Assembly (NCBI RefSeq): GCF_030269765.1 | Contig: NZ_BSTX01000002.1 | Location: forward strand, 653,379 to 717,378 | Direction of reading: 5' to 3' | Source: Actinorhabdospora filicis | Lineage (GTDB): Bacteria; Actinomycetota; Actinomycetes; Mycobacteriales; Micromonosporaceae | DNA: 64,000 bases | In this document: positions 35,402 through 44,222 of the stretch, piece after piece | Layout: every line of letters begins with the position of its first letter | How positions within the stretch are numbered: position 1 is the stretch's first letter | Program-made: the position numbers and the translations under genes | The notes under the pieces: model-generated | Told to the model about the DNA's origin: nothing | What the model saw: the letters and a program-made list of their open reading frames with translations, nothing else | The model's database searches: none

Positions 35402-36340
35402 TCAGGAAAGGACGGTCGCCGCGGTGATGCTGACCAGCCACACCACACCGCAGCCGATCAGCATCCGGTCCGACAGCAGGACCCGCTCGGGCTCCTCGGC
35501 CGTGCCGCCGTCGACGAGCTGGGCGTAACGCAGCATCGCGGCCACCATCGGCACGATCGACACCGCCCGCCACGGCGTCGGCTCATCGGCGCCGGTGCCC
35601 TCGAAGACCCACAGGCAGTAGGCGGCCAGGGTCAGCGCCAGCGCGCTGCCCCACACCAGGCGCAGGTAGCTGGCGGTGTAGACCCCGGCCAGCGCGCGCT
35701 TGCCCGACTCCTGCCGGTCGGCGGCCACGACCTCGCTGAACCGCTTGCCCGCCACCACGAACAGGGAGGCGAAACCGATGACGCTGACGAACCAGCCGGT
35801 GACCGGGATGTCGCAGGCGGCACCACCGGCCAGGGCCCGCAGCAGGAACCCGCTGGTGACCACCAGCAGGTCCACCACCGCCATCTCGCGCAGCCCGAAG
35901 CAATAGGCGGCCTGCACCACCAGGTAGATCACCATCACCGCGAACAGCTCCGGCGTGACCAGCCACGCCCCGCCCAGCGCCGTCACCGCCAGCACCAGCG
36001 CCAATACCAGCGCGAAGACCGGATTGACCAGGCCCGCGGCGATCGGACGGCGGCACTTGCGCGGGTGATGGGCGTCGACGGCGCGGTCGCGCACGTCATT
36101 GCACAGGTACACCGAGCTGGCCGCCGCGCAGAAGATCCCGAAGGCGGCCATGCTCCCGCGCGCCACCTCCGGGGACGTGATCGTCCCCGACGCCAGGGGC
36201 GCACCGAAGACCAGGACGTTCTTCAGCCACTGCCGCGGCCGCAGCGCGATCACGACCGCGCCGATGTCGAACCCGCGACCGGCGGTGCGAGTCTCGGCCG
36301 GGTGACTCAGGGTCTCGGTCCCCTGAGACGGCCCCGTCAC
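35402..36340 (-). CDS. UbiA-family prenyl-phosphate phosphoribosyltransferase-like protein
   Basis: 312 residues, about nine membrane helices. LRPRQWLKNVLVFGAPLASG and NDVRDRAVDAHHPRKCRRPI (the NDxxDxxxD Mg2+ site) match decaprenyl-phosphate phosphoribosyltransferases such as Rv3806c of mycobacteria. DRQESGKRALAGV supplies the second acidic loop. It should make a polyprenyl-phospho-ribose or similar lipid donor. GTG 36340 overlaps the stop of the methyltransferase. With the GT-C-like protein downstream it forms a donor-and-transferase pair. Confidence 0.88.
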   Translation of the reverse strand: MTGPSQGTETLSHPAETRTAGRGFDIGAVVIALRPRQWLKNVLVFGAPLASGTITSPEVARGSMAAFGIFCAAASSVYLCNDVRDRAVDAHHPRKCRRPIAAGLVNPVFALVLALVLAVTALGGAWLVTPELFAVMVIYLVVQAAYCFGLREMAVVDLLVVTSGFLLRALAGGAACDIPVTGWFVSVIGFASLFVVAGKRFSEVVAADRQESGKRALAGVYTASYLRLVWGSALALTLAAYCLWVFEGTGADEPTPWRAVSIVPMVAAMLRYAQLVDGGTAEEPERVLLSDRMLIGCGVVWLVSITAATVLS

Positions 36341-37026
36341 GAGCCGCTCCGCCGCAGCACCAGCAGCTCATGGCCGTACCAGAGCCGGTTGATCCGCTCG
36401 AAGTGGACGATGTCGAGGTCCTCCTCGACCGCCCACCGGCGCACCTCGTCGAGCGCGACGTGGTGAATCCACTGCCGGGCCAGGACGAGGTCGTGGAGCT
36501 GGTTGGCCGCCGCCCGCCAGCGCGGCCGGGTGGCCATGTCCTTGTAGAGCAGCGTCCCGCCGGGCCGCAGCGCCGCCACCGCCTTGGCGAAGACCGCCCG
36601 CTGCTCGCCGGGCGGCACGTGATGCAGCAGGTCCAGCATGGACACCACGTCGTACTCGCCGCGCGGCCACGGTGTGGTCGCGTCCTGGCATTCGAAGGTG
36701 AGGACCGACCCGGTCTCGGTGACCCGCGCGGCCATCGCGTCGGCGATCGCGATCGCCGAGGCCGACATGTCCACGCCATGCCCGCTCACCCGGCGCCCGG
36801 AGGCGGCCAGCAGCCCCAGGAACAGGCCACCTCCGCAACCGACGTCCAGAACCCGGGCGTCGGCGGGAACGTATTGCAGGACCCGGTCGAGCGGACAGAC
36901 GGCGGGACGCAGTCGCTGCAAGGCGATCGTCGGCGACGGCGGACCGGGATACAGCCGCCGCGCGGCCCGCATCAACGTACGCGTCGAGGGAGCCGAGCCG
37001 ACCGTCGACTCGGTATCAATGTACAT
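36337..37026 (-). CDS. Class I SAM-dependent methyltransferase
   Basis: 229 residues. SAM motif I is VLDVGCGGGLFLGLLA, followed by GHGVDMSASAIAIADAMAAR, YDVVSMLDLLHHVPPGEQ and LRPGGTLLYKDM. The substrate is unknown; its operon suggests a polyprenyl-phosphate, a sugar or a cell-envelope component. ATG 37026 lies 23 bases from the divergent GTG of the histidine phosphatase, without a ribosome binding site, so translation is probably leaderless. Confidence 0.85.
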   Translation of the reverse strand: MYIDTESTVGSAPSTRTLMRAARRLYPGPPSPTIALQRLRPAVCPLDRVLQYVPADARVLDVGCGGGLFLGLLAASGRRVSGHGVDMSASAIAIADAMAARVTETGSVLTFECQDATTPWPRGEYDVVSMLDLLHHVPPGEQRAVFAKAVAALRPGGTLLYKDMATRPRWRAAANQLHDLVLARQWIHHVALDEVRRWAVEEDLDIVHFERINRLWYGHELLVLRRSGS

Positions 37027-37049
37027 GAGCTAGATGCTATGACTACATA

Positions 37050-37655
37050 GTGCAACTAACTGGACAGACACGCGTGCATTTGGTACGCCACGGCGAGGTG
37101 GACAACCCCGGCAAGGTCATCTACGAGCGGCTTCCCGGCTTCCCGCTCACCCCATCCGGGCACCGCATGGCCGAGGCCGCCGCCGCCGCCCTCGACGGCA
37201 TCGACGTCGCCCACCTCGCCGCCAGTCCGCTGGAACGCACCATGCAGACCGCCGCGCCCATCAGCGCCACCCTGCGCGTCCCGGTGACCCCCGACGAGCG
37301 CCTCGTCGAGGCCCGCCACCGGCTCGCCGGACGCCGCGTCGACATGAGCCTGCGCGCCCTGGCCAACCCCGCGCACTGGCTGGCTCTGCACAACCCGTTC
37401 CGGCCCTCCTGGGGCGAGCCCTACACCGAGGTCCGCACCCGCATGCTCGCCGCCATTGACGACGCACGCACCGTGGCGGCCGGGCGCGACGCCGTCCTGG
37501 TCTCCCACCAGCTGCCGATCTGGATCCTGCGCCGCCACTGGCAGGGCGGGCGGCTGTGGCACGACCCGCGACGGCGGCAGTGCGCGCTGGCCAGCATCAC
37601 CACGCTGCATTTCACCGGCGATGAGCTGACGGACCTGACGTACCGGGAGACCTGA
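37050..37655 (+). CDS. Histidine phosphatase family protein (phosphoglycerate-mutase-like)
   Basis: 201 residues. VHLVRHGEVDNP is the catalytic RHG motif. ASPLERTMQTAAPI and the late VLVSHQLPIWILRRH supply the second Arg and the catalytic His. Substrates of this family vary; in actinomycetes relatives dephosphorylate sugar or lipid phosphates. GTG 37050 has no leader room. It may act on intermediates of the divergent UbiA/GT-C operon. Confidence 0.87.
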   Translation: MQLTGQTRVHLVRHGEVDNPGKVIYERLPGFPLTPSGHRMAEAAAAALDGIDVAHLAASPLERTMQTAAPISATLRVPVTPDERLVEARHRLAGRRVDMSLRALANPAHWLALHNPFRPSWGEPYTEVRTRMLAAIDDARTVAAGRDAVLVSHQLPIWILRRHWQGGRLWHDPRRRQCALASITTLHFTGDELTDLTYRET

Positions 37656-37666
37656 CAGGCCACGAC

Positions 37667-37697
37667 GGCCACCCCGCCGGTGACGGGCGGGGTGGCC
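37667..37697 (+). terminator. Hairpin after the histidine phosphatase gene
   Basis: GGCCACCCCGCC (37667-37678) and GGCGGGGTGGCC (37686-37697) form a perfect 12-bp stem with a 7-base loop, 11 bases after the stop. Confidence 0.78.
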
Positions 37698-37838
37698 ATC
37701 GCACCCAGCGCACACACCGGTCAGAAACGACGCCTTCGGGCGCGTGAGATCGCCATGTTCTGCCCTGTTACCTGTCCTTTCGGTCCTTGGCCCCCACGGC
37801 GGAGACGGCGAGGCTCGAAAAGCGGAAAGGGGCCGCCG

Positions 37839-39968
37839 ATGCACGAACCCGCCCAGCGCCCCGGCGCCGCCCCGGAGCTCACCGAACCGGCCAAAGGCCG
37901 TGACGGCTCCACCGGCGGAGGGGCACCCATGCCGTCCCTGACGGCCCTGCAGCGCTCGGTCGGCAACGCCGCCGTGGCCGCCTACCTCGCCACCCGCACG
38001 CCGGTCGTCCAGCGCGACGGCGGGTGGCATCCGCCGATGGCGGGGCCGCCACTGCCGCAGACCGCGCTGCGGGAGCTGATCGCCACCCGGCCCCTCGCCG
38101 AGCTGCCCCGGGTGGAGCGCGCTCTGCAGGACGCCGTCGCCCGCGCCGGAACGACCAGCCGCACTACGCTCGTCCGCGTCGGAACCGACTCCTACGAGGT
38201 GACCAGCGACGCCTTCGGGGACCTGATGCGCCTGGTATCGGTCCGCATCGAGAGGACGGCCGTCGAGGAGGCCATCACCGAGCTGCTCACCACAACCTCA
38301 CGGAGAGCGGGGGACACCGCCGCCCAGCGCGCCTCGGTCGCCGTCAACAACGCGCTGCACACCGCCCTCGGGGCCTCACCCGGCGTCGATCGGCTGATTC
38401 GTTTCGAGCTGCCCGGAATCCCCGGGAGCTGGGAGATCCTCAGCGGCGACATCGAGGGACTCGCCGCCCACACCGAACGCGTATTCCGGCTCATCGACCG
38501 CCGCAACGAGACCGACTCCCAGATCGCCGCCGGCGAGATCCTCTTCGCGACCGCCCGGCTCGCCATCGACATGACACCGATCCTCGGCAACCTGGTCGCG
38601 GCCGGATCCCTCGCCGCCCGTGCCCTCGGACCTGACCCGCGCGACCGTCCCAGCGCCGGAGAATACGCGCTCGCCGGAGCGTCGGTACTGCTCGAAGCGC
38701 TCGCGATCGGCGGGTTCTTCCGCGCGGCCGGCCGCGTCGTGCGCGGGACCGCCGAACTGGTCGCCGCCAGCCGGACCCTGGCCGAGACGGCCGGACTGCC
38801 CCGGGCACCGGCCCTACGGCTGGCGCGGATCCTGCTGGCGATGGGAGAGGGCGAGCGGGCCGCGATCACCGCGATGGGCCGGCGCGTGCGCCTCGGCGGT
38901 CACCTGCGTCCCAGCCAGGTCGCCACCGCGCGGGAGCTCCTCGGCACCGTCGGCCGGGCCGCTCCCGAGACCGAACGCGCGGTCACCAGTGCGAGCGGAC
39001 GCGAACTGGCACATGGCGCGCCGATGAGCAATCCCCCTTCGCACACCGCCGGTCCACAGTCGCCGCCACCCGCGCCGGTGGGCGCCATGTCGGCCGGGGC
39101 GATGTCGGCGGTGCCCGGGGTGGGAGAACTGGAGGCCGGGGCGGCCGACCTGGCTCTGGAGGCCCGCCGCCTCCTCTACCGGCTTCCGAATCCCACCACC
39201 GCCGTGGAGGAACGCGTTCGCATGCGGCTCCAGGAGGTCCTCGACTCCGCCCCGCGCCTGGCGCGGGAGGCGCGCGAGATGGCTCCCCACGAGAGGATGA
39301 CCCCCGGTGAACGGGCGAGGTCCGACGCGGTGATGCAGCGTCTTCGTGGCGTGGTCTGGCGCACCGAGCGCCGGCTGGCGCAACTGGCCGAGCAGAGCCT
39401 GGGCGTCTCCGGGCATGACGCGCTGTGGCGCCGCTACCGCGACGTCCTGCGCACTGATCCCGTCCTGGCCGCCGAGGTCGCCGCGCTGCCCGGCGACGCC
39501 GCGCTTCCGGCCGCCCTGGCCGCCGACCCGGCCCTGCGCACCAGGCTTCAGGGGCTCGCCAGACGCCTCGCCACCGCCGCCGAGGGAGGGATTTCCCGGG
39601 CCATCGAGGAGGCCCGGAGCCTGCGACTGCCCAGCCAGATGCGCGGCTCACACCGCTGGGCCGTGGCCGCCGATGGACGCGAGGTCCTCTCCGGTAACCC
39701 CGCGCCACATCTGCCGGGCGGTGAGACCGGAGCCGGTGAGGACCTGATCGCGAGGTTCGGTATCGCCGATGTCGACCCCAATCACGCCGAGGTCAAACTC
39801 ATCGCCGAGGCCGTCGACGTCTTCGCCGTGTCGGGCGTGGTTTGCGAGCAGTGCCGCAACTTCCTTCGTGCCATGGCGCGCAGGTGGCAGCGCCCGATCG
39901 TGGTCTGCGATCCCGAGGCCGTGCTGGTCTTCCATCCCACTCGGGAACCTCGCGTCATCCCGCACTGA
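37839..39968 (+). CDS. Toxin-like protein: eCIS-cargo-like N-terminus and C-terminal deaminase
   Basis: 709 residues. Residues 37-50, LQRSVGNAAVAAYL, followed by VVQRDGG, match the short linker found in DUF4157-type proteins and in cargo of extracellular contractile injection systems. The middle has amphipathic and hydrophobic stretches (MTPILGNLVAAGSLAARALG, then YALAGASVLLEALAIGG) and long alanine-rich helices. The C-terminus is a cytidine-deaminase-like fold: His649-Ala-Glu651, then SGVVCEQC with Cys669 and Cys672 as zinc ligands. Toxic deaminases of polymorphic systems share this order. AAAGGGG lies 8 bases before ATG 37839. There is no contractile apparatus and no obvious immunity gene nearby, and no DUF4157 peptidase domain. 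Self-toxicity would be limited if the protein is loaded into a particle. Confidence 0.8.
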   Translation: MHEPAQRPGAAPELTEPAKGRDGSTGGGAPMPSLTALQRSVGNAAVAAYLATRTPVVQRDGGWHPPMAGPPLPQTALRELIATRPLAELPRVERALQDAVARAGTTSRTTLVRVGTDSYEVTSDAFGDLMRLVSVRIERTAVEEAITELLTTTSRRAGDTAAQRASVAVNNALHTALGASPGVDRLIRFELPGIPGSWEILSGDIEGLAAHTERVFRLIDRRNETDSQIAAGEILFATARLAIDMTPILGNLVAAGSLAARALGPDPRDRPSAGEYALAGASVLLEALAIGGFFRAAGRVVRGTAELVAASRTLAETAGLPRAPALRLARILLAMGEGERAAITAMGRRVRLGGHLRPSQVATARELLGTVGRAAPETERAVTSASGRELAHGAPMSNPPSHTAGPQSPPPAPVGAMSAGAMSAVPGVGELEAGAADLALEARRLLYRLPNPTTAVEERVRMRLQEVLDSAPRLAREAREMAPHERMTPGERARSDAVMQRLRGVVWRTERRLAQLAEQSLGVSGHDALWRRYRDVLRTDPVLAAEVAALPGDAALPAALAADPALRTRLQGLARRLATAAEGGISRAIEEARSLRLPSQMRGSHRWAVAADGREVLSGNPAPHLPGGETGAGEDLIARFGIADVDPNHAEVKLIAEAVDVFAVSGVVCEQCRNFLRAMARRWQRPIVVCDPEAVLVFHPTREPRVIPH

Positions 39969-40292
39969 CCCGCCGACGGAGGCCCGTCCCGGCGGGGCGA
40001 GTGTCCATTCAGGACGCGGCTACCGGCTGGACGTGCGGCCGTCCCCTCATGGGAATCCGTGACACCTCTCGCTCCTCGGGTCATGGGTCCGGCCCGGGGA
40101 GGAGCGGGACCAACGTGGCGGATCCTCCTGCCCCGGCGGGTGTTCCAGCACATCGGCCGAGGGTGACCGGAGATGCCGGTGATGCGATCACGAAGCGGTC
40201 TCGGCTCGGCCGGTCGGCGCCGGCGGCCTTGAGATGCCGATCATCGCCGGACATGATGGGCGTGTCGCCGCAAAGACTCGCGAGGAGCGCCA
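39969..40292. other. Intergenic stretch without a convincing gene
   Basis: The 324 bases after the toxin-like gene contain only short open frames in several phases, none with a ribosome binding site and a coherent composition. An immunity gene would be expected here in a classical toxin pair and is not seen. The end of the stretch carries GAGGAGCG, the ribosome binding site of the next gene. Confidence 0.5.
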
Positions 40293-40805
40293 ATGCAGCC
40301 CCATTCACCACAGCCCCAGTACGGTCCGCCCCCCGGCGGCCCCGCGCCGTGGGGCGGTGCGCCCGGACGGGCGAGGGCGAACGCCGCGGCGGCGCTGACG
40401 GCGGGCGTCCTCGCCCTGATCACCGCCGGGCTGCTGGTCTGGTTCGTGGTCATCAACATCGGCTACGGCACCTCACCCGAGGGCGGCTGGTCGGCGCTGA
40501 CGGTGCAGAACGTGTTCAGCGGCGTCCTCGGGGCGGGCGCGCTGCTGGTCACCGGCGGGCTGACCTTCGCCCGCAGGGTTCCCGGCGCGTGGGCGCTGGC
40601 CGGGCTGTGCGCGCTCTACGTGGTGGCGACGTTCGCGGCGCCGCTGCTGCGGGGAACGCCGTTGCGGGATCAGATCACCTGGATCTTCGGCTTCGACAAG
40701 AGCAACGGCGTGGCCGTCGGGCTGACCATGATCTTCGGCATCCTCACCGCTACCTTCGCCGCGATCGCAGCCGGTGCCAAGACCTATGAGCCGACGGGTC
40801 GTTGA
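40293..40805 (+). CDS. Four-helix membrane protein with Pro-rich N-terminus
   Basis: 170 residues. A cytosolic PQPQYGPPPGGPAPWGG head, then four hydrophobic segments (AAALTAGVLALITAGLLVWF, FSGVLGAGALLVTGGL, VVATFAAPLL, GVAVGLTMIFGILTATFAA). The architecture is common among actinobacterial DUF4190-like or small envelope proteins, but no specific function can be assigned. GAGGAG precedes the ATG by 6 bases. Confidence 0.72.
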   Translation: MQPHSPQPQYGPPPGGPAPWGGAPGRARANAAAALTAGVLALITAGLLVWFVVINIGYGTSPEGGWSALTVQNVFSGVLGAGALLVTGGLTFARRVPGAWALAGLCALYVVATFAAPLLRGTPLRDQITWIFGFDKSNGVAVGLTMIFGILTATFAAIAAGAKTYEPTGR

Positions 40806-40958
40806 TCGGCGCCGGTGAAGCGGCCCCCTCCATGACCTATCGGATCGAGCCCGGCGTTGTCCCGCCAAGGTGACCTGATCCCCGCAGAACGCGGCCGGAT
40901 GGCTTGGGCGGCCTTCGTTTCACTCACCCGGGACATCGATCGTTGTTACGGTGAGTTC

Positions 40959-41159
40959 ATGGCGCATCCCTTCCGAGGCAACGATGACCGGCGGCCGAGC
41001 GATGACGACGACGTCGAGGAGGCCGGTGAGCGCGAGGCGCGAAACCGCGCCGCCGACCAGGAGGACCCCGGCGAGCGTGCGCCCGACCGGGTCAACGGCC
41101 ACGATCCCCTTGATCGAGGCGACGCCTCCGGCCGTCAGGACACCGGCGACACGGACTGA
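40959..41159 (+). CDS. Small, highly acidic hypothetical protein
   Basis: 66 residues: MAHPFRGNDDRRPSDDDDVE and a disordered Asp/Glu/Arg tail ending TGDTD. GGTGAG precedes the ATG and most third positions are G or C, which supports coding; still, an unstructured short frame can arise by chance in high-GC DNA. It is upstream of the ArsR-like regulator. Confidence 0.42.
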   Translation: MAHPFRGNDDRRPSDDDDVEEAGEREARNRAADQEDPGERAPDRVNGHDPLDRGDASGRQDTGDTD

Positions 41160-41173
41160 GCCGGGTACGCACC

Positions 41174-41196
41174 GACAAATACTTTTGTCTTGACAA
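41174..41196. promoter_or_regulatory. Operator/promoter of the ArsR-like operon
   Basis: GACAAA-N4-TTTGTC (41174-41189) overlaps TTGTC-TT-GACAA (41185-41196), which contains a perfect -35 hexamer TTGACA (41190-41195). A regulator bound here would cover the promoter. The start codon is 30 bases downstream. Confidence 0.55.
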
Positions 41197-41225
41197 CTTG
41201 GGTCGTCGGTACTTATCGTCGAGCC

Positions 41226-41813
41226 ATGCTCGAAGTAGCCGTGATCGACGACCCGGCCGCCGCCGGATCCACACTGGACCCCATGCGGGCCCGGCTGCTG
41301 GCCGAACTCGCCGAGCCCGCCTCGGCCACCATGCTGGCCGCACGCGTCGGACTCGCCCGCCAGAAGATCAACTACCACCTGCGCGAGCTCGAACGACACG
41401 GCCTCATCGAGCTCGTCGAGGAGCGCCGGAAGGGCAATGTCACCGAACGCCTGGTGCGCGCCACCGCCCGCTCCTACGTCATCTCACCGGCCGTACTGCC
41501 CGCCATGGCACCCGACCCCGGACGCTCGGCCAACCGGCTCTCCGCGCGCTGGCTGCTGGCGCTGGCCGCGCGGCTCGTGCGCGACGTCGGCGTCCTGATC
41601 GCCGGTGCCGACAAGGCGTCCAAGCAGGTGGCGACGTTCGGCCTGGACGCCCAGGTGCGCTTCGCGAGCCCGGCCGACCGCGCCGCCTTCACCGGGGAAC
41701 TCGCCGGGGCCGTGGCCGCACTCGTCAGCCGCTACCACGACGAGAACGCCCCCGACGGCCGCGACCACCGCGTCGTGCTCGCCCTGCACCCCACCGTCGC
41801 CGCGGACGACTGA
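41226..41813 (+). CDS. ArsR-like winged-helix regulator
   Basis: 195 residues. LDPMRARLLAELAEPASATM, then ARQKINYHLRELERHGLIEL, forms the HTH of a MarR/ArsR-like regulator. No metal-binding cysteines are present, so a protein or small-molecule signal is likely. It is followed by an SRPBCC gene with one base between stop and start, a common pair in which the regulator represses an AHA1-like protein. Confidence 0.87.
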   Translation: MLEVAVIDDPAAAGSTLDPMRARLLAELAEPASATMLAARVGLARQKINYHLRELERHGLIELVEERRKGNVTERLVRATARSYVISPAVLPAMAPDPGRSANRLSARWLLALAARLVRDVGVLIAGADKASKQVATFGLDAQVRFASPADRAAFTGELAGAVAALVSRYHDENAPDGRDHRVVLALHPTVAADD

Positions 41814-41814
41814 C

Positions 41815-42573
41815 ATGTCCCACGACTTCGAGGTCGCCGACGAGATCACCCTGGACGCCACCCCGGACCAGGTCTGGGACGCCATCGCCACCGGCCCCGG
41901 CATCGACTCCTGGTTCATGGGCCGCACCACCATCGAACCCGGACCCGGTGGCACCAACACCCTCGACATGAGCGACACCATGGGCTTCGCGCAGACCTCG
42001 GCCATCACCGCCTGGGAGCCCGGCAGGCGCCTGGCCTTCCGGGAGGACGGCCCCGGCGGGACCTTCTCGGCCGTGGAGTACCTGCTGGAGGGCCGCCAGG
42101 GCGGCGGCACCGTCCTGCGCTTCGTTCACGACGGCGTCCTGGACGGCGACTGGGACGCCGAGTACCACGAGAGCATGCGCGTGGGCGACCTGATGTACCT
42201 CCGGCAGCTCGCCGCCTACCTTGAGCACTTCCCCGGCCGCCACGCCACGCGCAACCTGTTCCTGCCCGGCCCGCCCGTCGCCGGCGAGCGGCGGGTGTGG
42301 ACGCGGTTCGCCGACGCCCTCTCGCTGACCGGCCCCATCACCGTTGGCGCGCCCATCCGCCTGAACGTGCCCGGACTACCGGCCACCGGCGGGACGGTGG
42401 AGTTCGCCATCGAGCCGCGCTGCGTCGGCGTGCGCACCGCGCACGGGATCCTCACCCTCATCAAGGGCCACCGCGACGTCCTCGTCGTCGGCTACCACGG
42501 CTTCAGCGACACCGAAGACGAGCGCGAGATCGCCACGGCATGGCGCTCCTGGCTCGCGGCCACCCCGAACTGA
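41815..42573 (+). CDS. SRPBCC / AHA1-like domain protein
   Basis: 252 residues. The START-like opening ADEITLDATPDQVWDAIATG and the segment FREDGPGGTFSAVEYLLEGR, with FVHDGVLDGDWDAEYHESMR, are typical of Activator-of-Hsp90-homologous (AHA1/SRPBCC) proteins, which bind hydrophobic ligands. The second half (residues about 140-250) repeats a related fold. Its ligand is unknown. It sits in an operon with the regulator above and the reductase below. Confidence 0.85.
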   Translation: MSHDFEVADEITLDATPDQVWDAIATGPGIDSWFMGRTTIEPGPGGTNTLDMSDTMGFAQTSAITAWEPGRRLAFREDGPGGTFSAVEYLLEGRQGGGTVLRFVHDGVLDGDWDAEYHESMRVGDLMYLRQLAAYLEHFPGRHATRNLFLPGPPVAGERRVWTRFADALSLTGPITVGAPIRLNVPGLPATGGTVEFAIEPRCVGVRTAHGILTLIKGHRDVLVVGYHGFSDTEDEREIATAWRSWLAATPN

Positions 42574-42586
42574 ACGGAGCACCGCC

Positions 42587-43144
42587 ATGCGCAAGCTCAT
42601 CCTCGGCTTCTACGTCTCACTCGACGGCAAGAGCGCCGACGCCGACAACGGCATCCGCGACGTGATGACGTCCATCGACGACCCCGAGCAGGAGGAGTAC
42701 TTCGTCAGCCGCCTCTGGGAGGCCGGCGCCTTCCTCATGGGCCGCAACACATATGAGGCCATGGCCGGATACTGGCCCACCGCCGACCACCCCTCCGCCA
42801 AGCCCATGAACGCCATCCCCAAGGTCGTCTTCTCCACGACCCTCCAGACCGCCGATTGGCCCGAGACCCGCATCGCCTCCGGCGACCTCGCCGAGGAGAT
42901 CGCCGCGCTCAAGGCCGAGCCCGGCAAGGACCTCGTCGCCGCCGGCGGGACCGCGTTCCTGCACTCGCTGATCAAGCTCGGCGTCGTCGACGAGTACCGC
43001 CTGTGGGTCCTGCCCGCCGTCACCGGCACCGGCGCGGCCCTGTTCCCCGAACTCGACGCCGCGCTGAGGCTGCGGCTGGTCAAGAGCACGGTCTTCCCCG
43101 CCTCGGGGATCCTCGAACTCTGCTACGCCCCCGCCGACGCATAG
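42587..43144 (+). CDS. Dihydrofolate reductase / RibD C-terminal-like reductase
   Basis: 185 residues. MRKLILGFYVSLDGKSADAD, then GAFLMGRNTYEAMAGYWPTA and DLVAAGGTAFLHSLIKLGVV with EYRLWVLPAVTGTGAALFPE, are the family pattern. It is the last gene of the ArsR-like operon, 13 bases after the SRPBCC gene. A related reductase lies at 7745. The substrate is unknown. Confidence 0.88.
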   Translation: MRKLILGFYVSLDGKSADADNGIRDVMTSIDDPEQEEYFVSRLWEAGAFLMGRNTYEAMAGYWPTADHPSAKPMNAIPKVVFSTTLQTADWPETRIASGDLAEEIAALKAEPGKDLVAAGGTAFLHSLIKLGVVDEYRLWVLPAVTGTGAALFPELDAALRLRLVKSTVFPASGILELCYAPADA

Positions 43145-43149
43145 CGATG

Positions 43150-43181
43150 CGGGCGTCCCCATCGTCCCCAAGGGACGCCCG
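43150..43181 (+). terminator. Hairpin after the reductase operon
   Basis: CGGGCGTCCC (43150-43159) and GGGACGCCCG (43172-43181), with a 12-base loop, begin 5 bases after the stop. Confidence 0.72.
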
Positions 43182-43252
43182 AACGCCCACGCCGCCACGG
43201 GACGGCCGGGCCGACGTGTGGCACAGATGCCGTAGGGCAATAGGATCGTGCC

Positions 43253-44203
43253 ATGACGATGCGGGACGGAACCCACCACGTCGTCGTGCTGGCCATCCCG
43301 AGCGTCCTCGCCCTCGACATCGGCATCCCCGTGCAGGCGTTCGGAAGCTGGCCCGGCGGTCCCTACACGCTGACGGTGTGCACCGAGACGCCCGGGGCCG
43401 TCGCCATGCACGGTGGACCGGGACTGGCGGTCACCGACGGACTCGACGCCCTGGAAACCGCCGACACCGTGATCGTCCCCGGCTACCTGGAACCCGACAC
43501 CCCCTCCACCGCGGTCATCACCGCACTCGCCGAGGCGGCGGCCAGGGGCAGCCGCATGGTGTCCATCTGCACGGGCGCGTTCGCCCTCGCCGCCGCCGGT
43601 CTCCTCGACGGCCGCCGCGCCACCACCCACTGGCGTTTCGCGGCGGCGCTGGCCGCGCGCCATCCGCGGGTCACGGTGCGGCCCGAGGCCATGTACATCG
43701 ACGAAGGGGACGTGCTGACCTCCGGCGGCGTCACCTCCGGCATCGACCTGTGCCTGCACCTGATCCGCCGCGACCACGGCACCCGCGTGGCCAATCAGCG
43801 CGCGCGGCTGCTGGTCGCCGCACCCCACCGCGCGGGCGGCCAGGCCCAGTTCATGGACCTGCCGGTGCTGCCCGACGCGGGCGGCGGCCCGGCATCGCTG
43901 TACGACTGGGCCCTGCACCACCTGCACGAGCCGCTCACCGTCGATCAGCTGGCACGCCGGGCCGGCATCTCGCGCCGCACCCTCATCCGCCGCTTCCACA
44001 CCGACACCGGACGGCCGCCCATGCGCTGGCTGCTCGACGCGCGGCTCGGCCTGGCCCGCGAACTCCTGGAATCGACCGACCTGACGGTGGAGGCCGTCGC
44101 CCGGCGCTGCGGCCTGGGCACCTCGGCCAACTTCCGCACCCTGTTCAAGGCCCACGTCGGAGTACCGCCCCGCGCCTACCGCGAAACCTTCGCCACGGCC
44201 TGA
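43253..44203 (+). CDS. GlxA-family AraC-type regulator with DJ-1/PfpI domain
   Basis: 316 residues. The N-terminal DJ-1/PfpI-like domain has the family nucleophile in MVSICTGAFALAAAGLLDGR. The C-terminal AraC HTH pair is LTVDQLARRAGISRRTLIRR with PMRWLLDARLGLARELLEST and CGLGTSANFRTLFKAHVGVP. Such GlxA-type regulators sense amino-acid-derived or amide signals. It may act on the HD-domain gene that converges with it, whose promoter carries palindromes. Confidence 0.9.
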   Translation: MTMRDGTHHVVVLAIPSVLALDIGIPVQAFGSWPGGPYTLTVCTETPGAVAMHGGPGLAVTDGLDALETADTVIVPGYLEPDTPSTAVITALAEAAARGSRMVSICTGAFALAAAGLLDGRRATTHWRFAAALAARHPRVTVRPEAMYIDEGDVLTSGGVTSGIDLCLHLIRRDHGTRVANQRARLLVAAPHRAGGQAQFMDLPVLPDAGGGPASLYDWALHHLHEPLTVDQLARRAGISRRTLIRRFHTDTGRPPMRWLLDARLGLARELLESTDLTVEAVARRCGLGTSANFRTLFKAHVGVPPRAYRETFATA

Positions 44204-44222
44204 CCGTCCGGCCCGGGCCCGG

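Noticed and set aside
33544..35427. 627-residue frame on the plus strand
   Set aside because: It is antisense to the GT-C-like gene; the low-complexity His/Arg/Gln content has no domain.
39969..40292. Immunity gene for the deaminase-like toxin
   Set aside because: No frame in this gap has both a ribosome binding site and coding-like composition.
40920..41399. 159-residue frame on the minus strand
   Set aside because: It crosses the promoter and start of the ArsR-like gene and has the hydrophobic look of an antisense frame.
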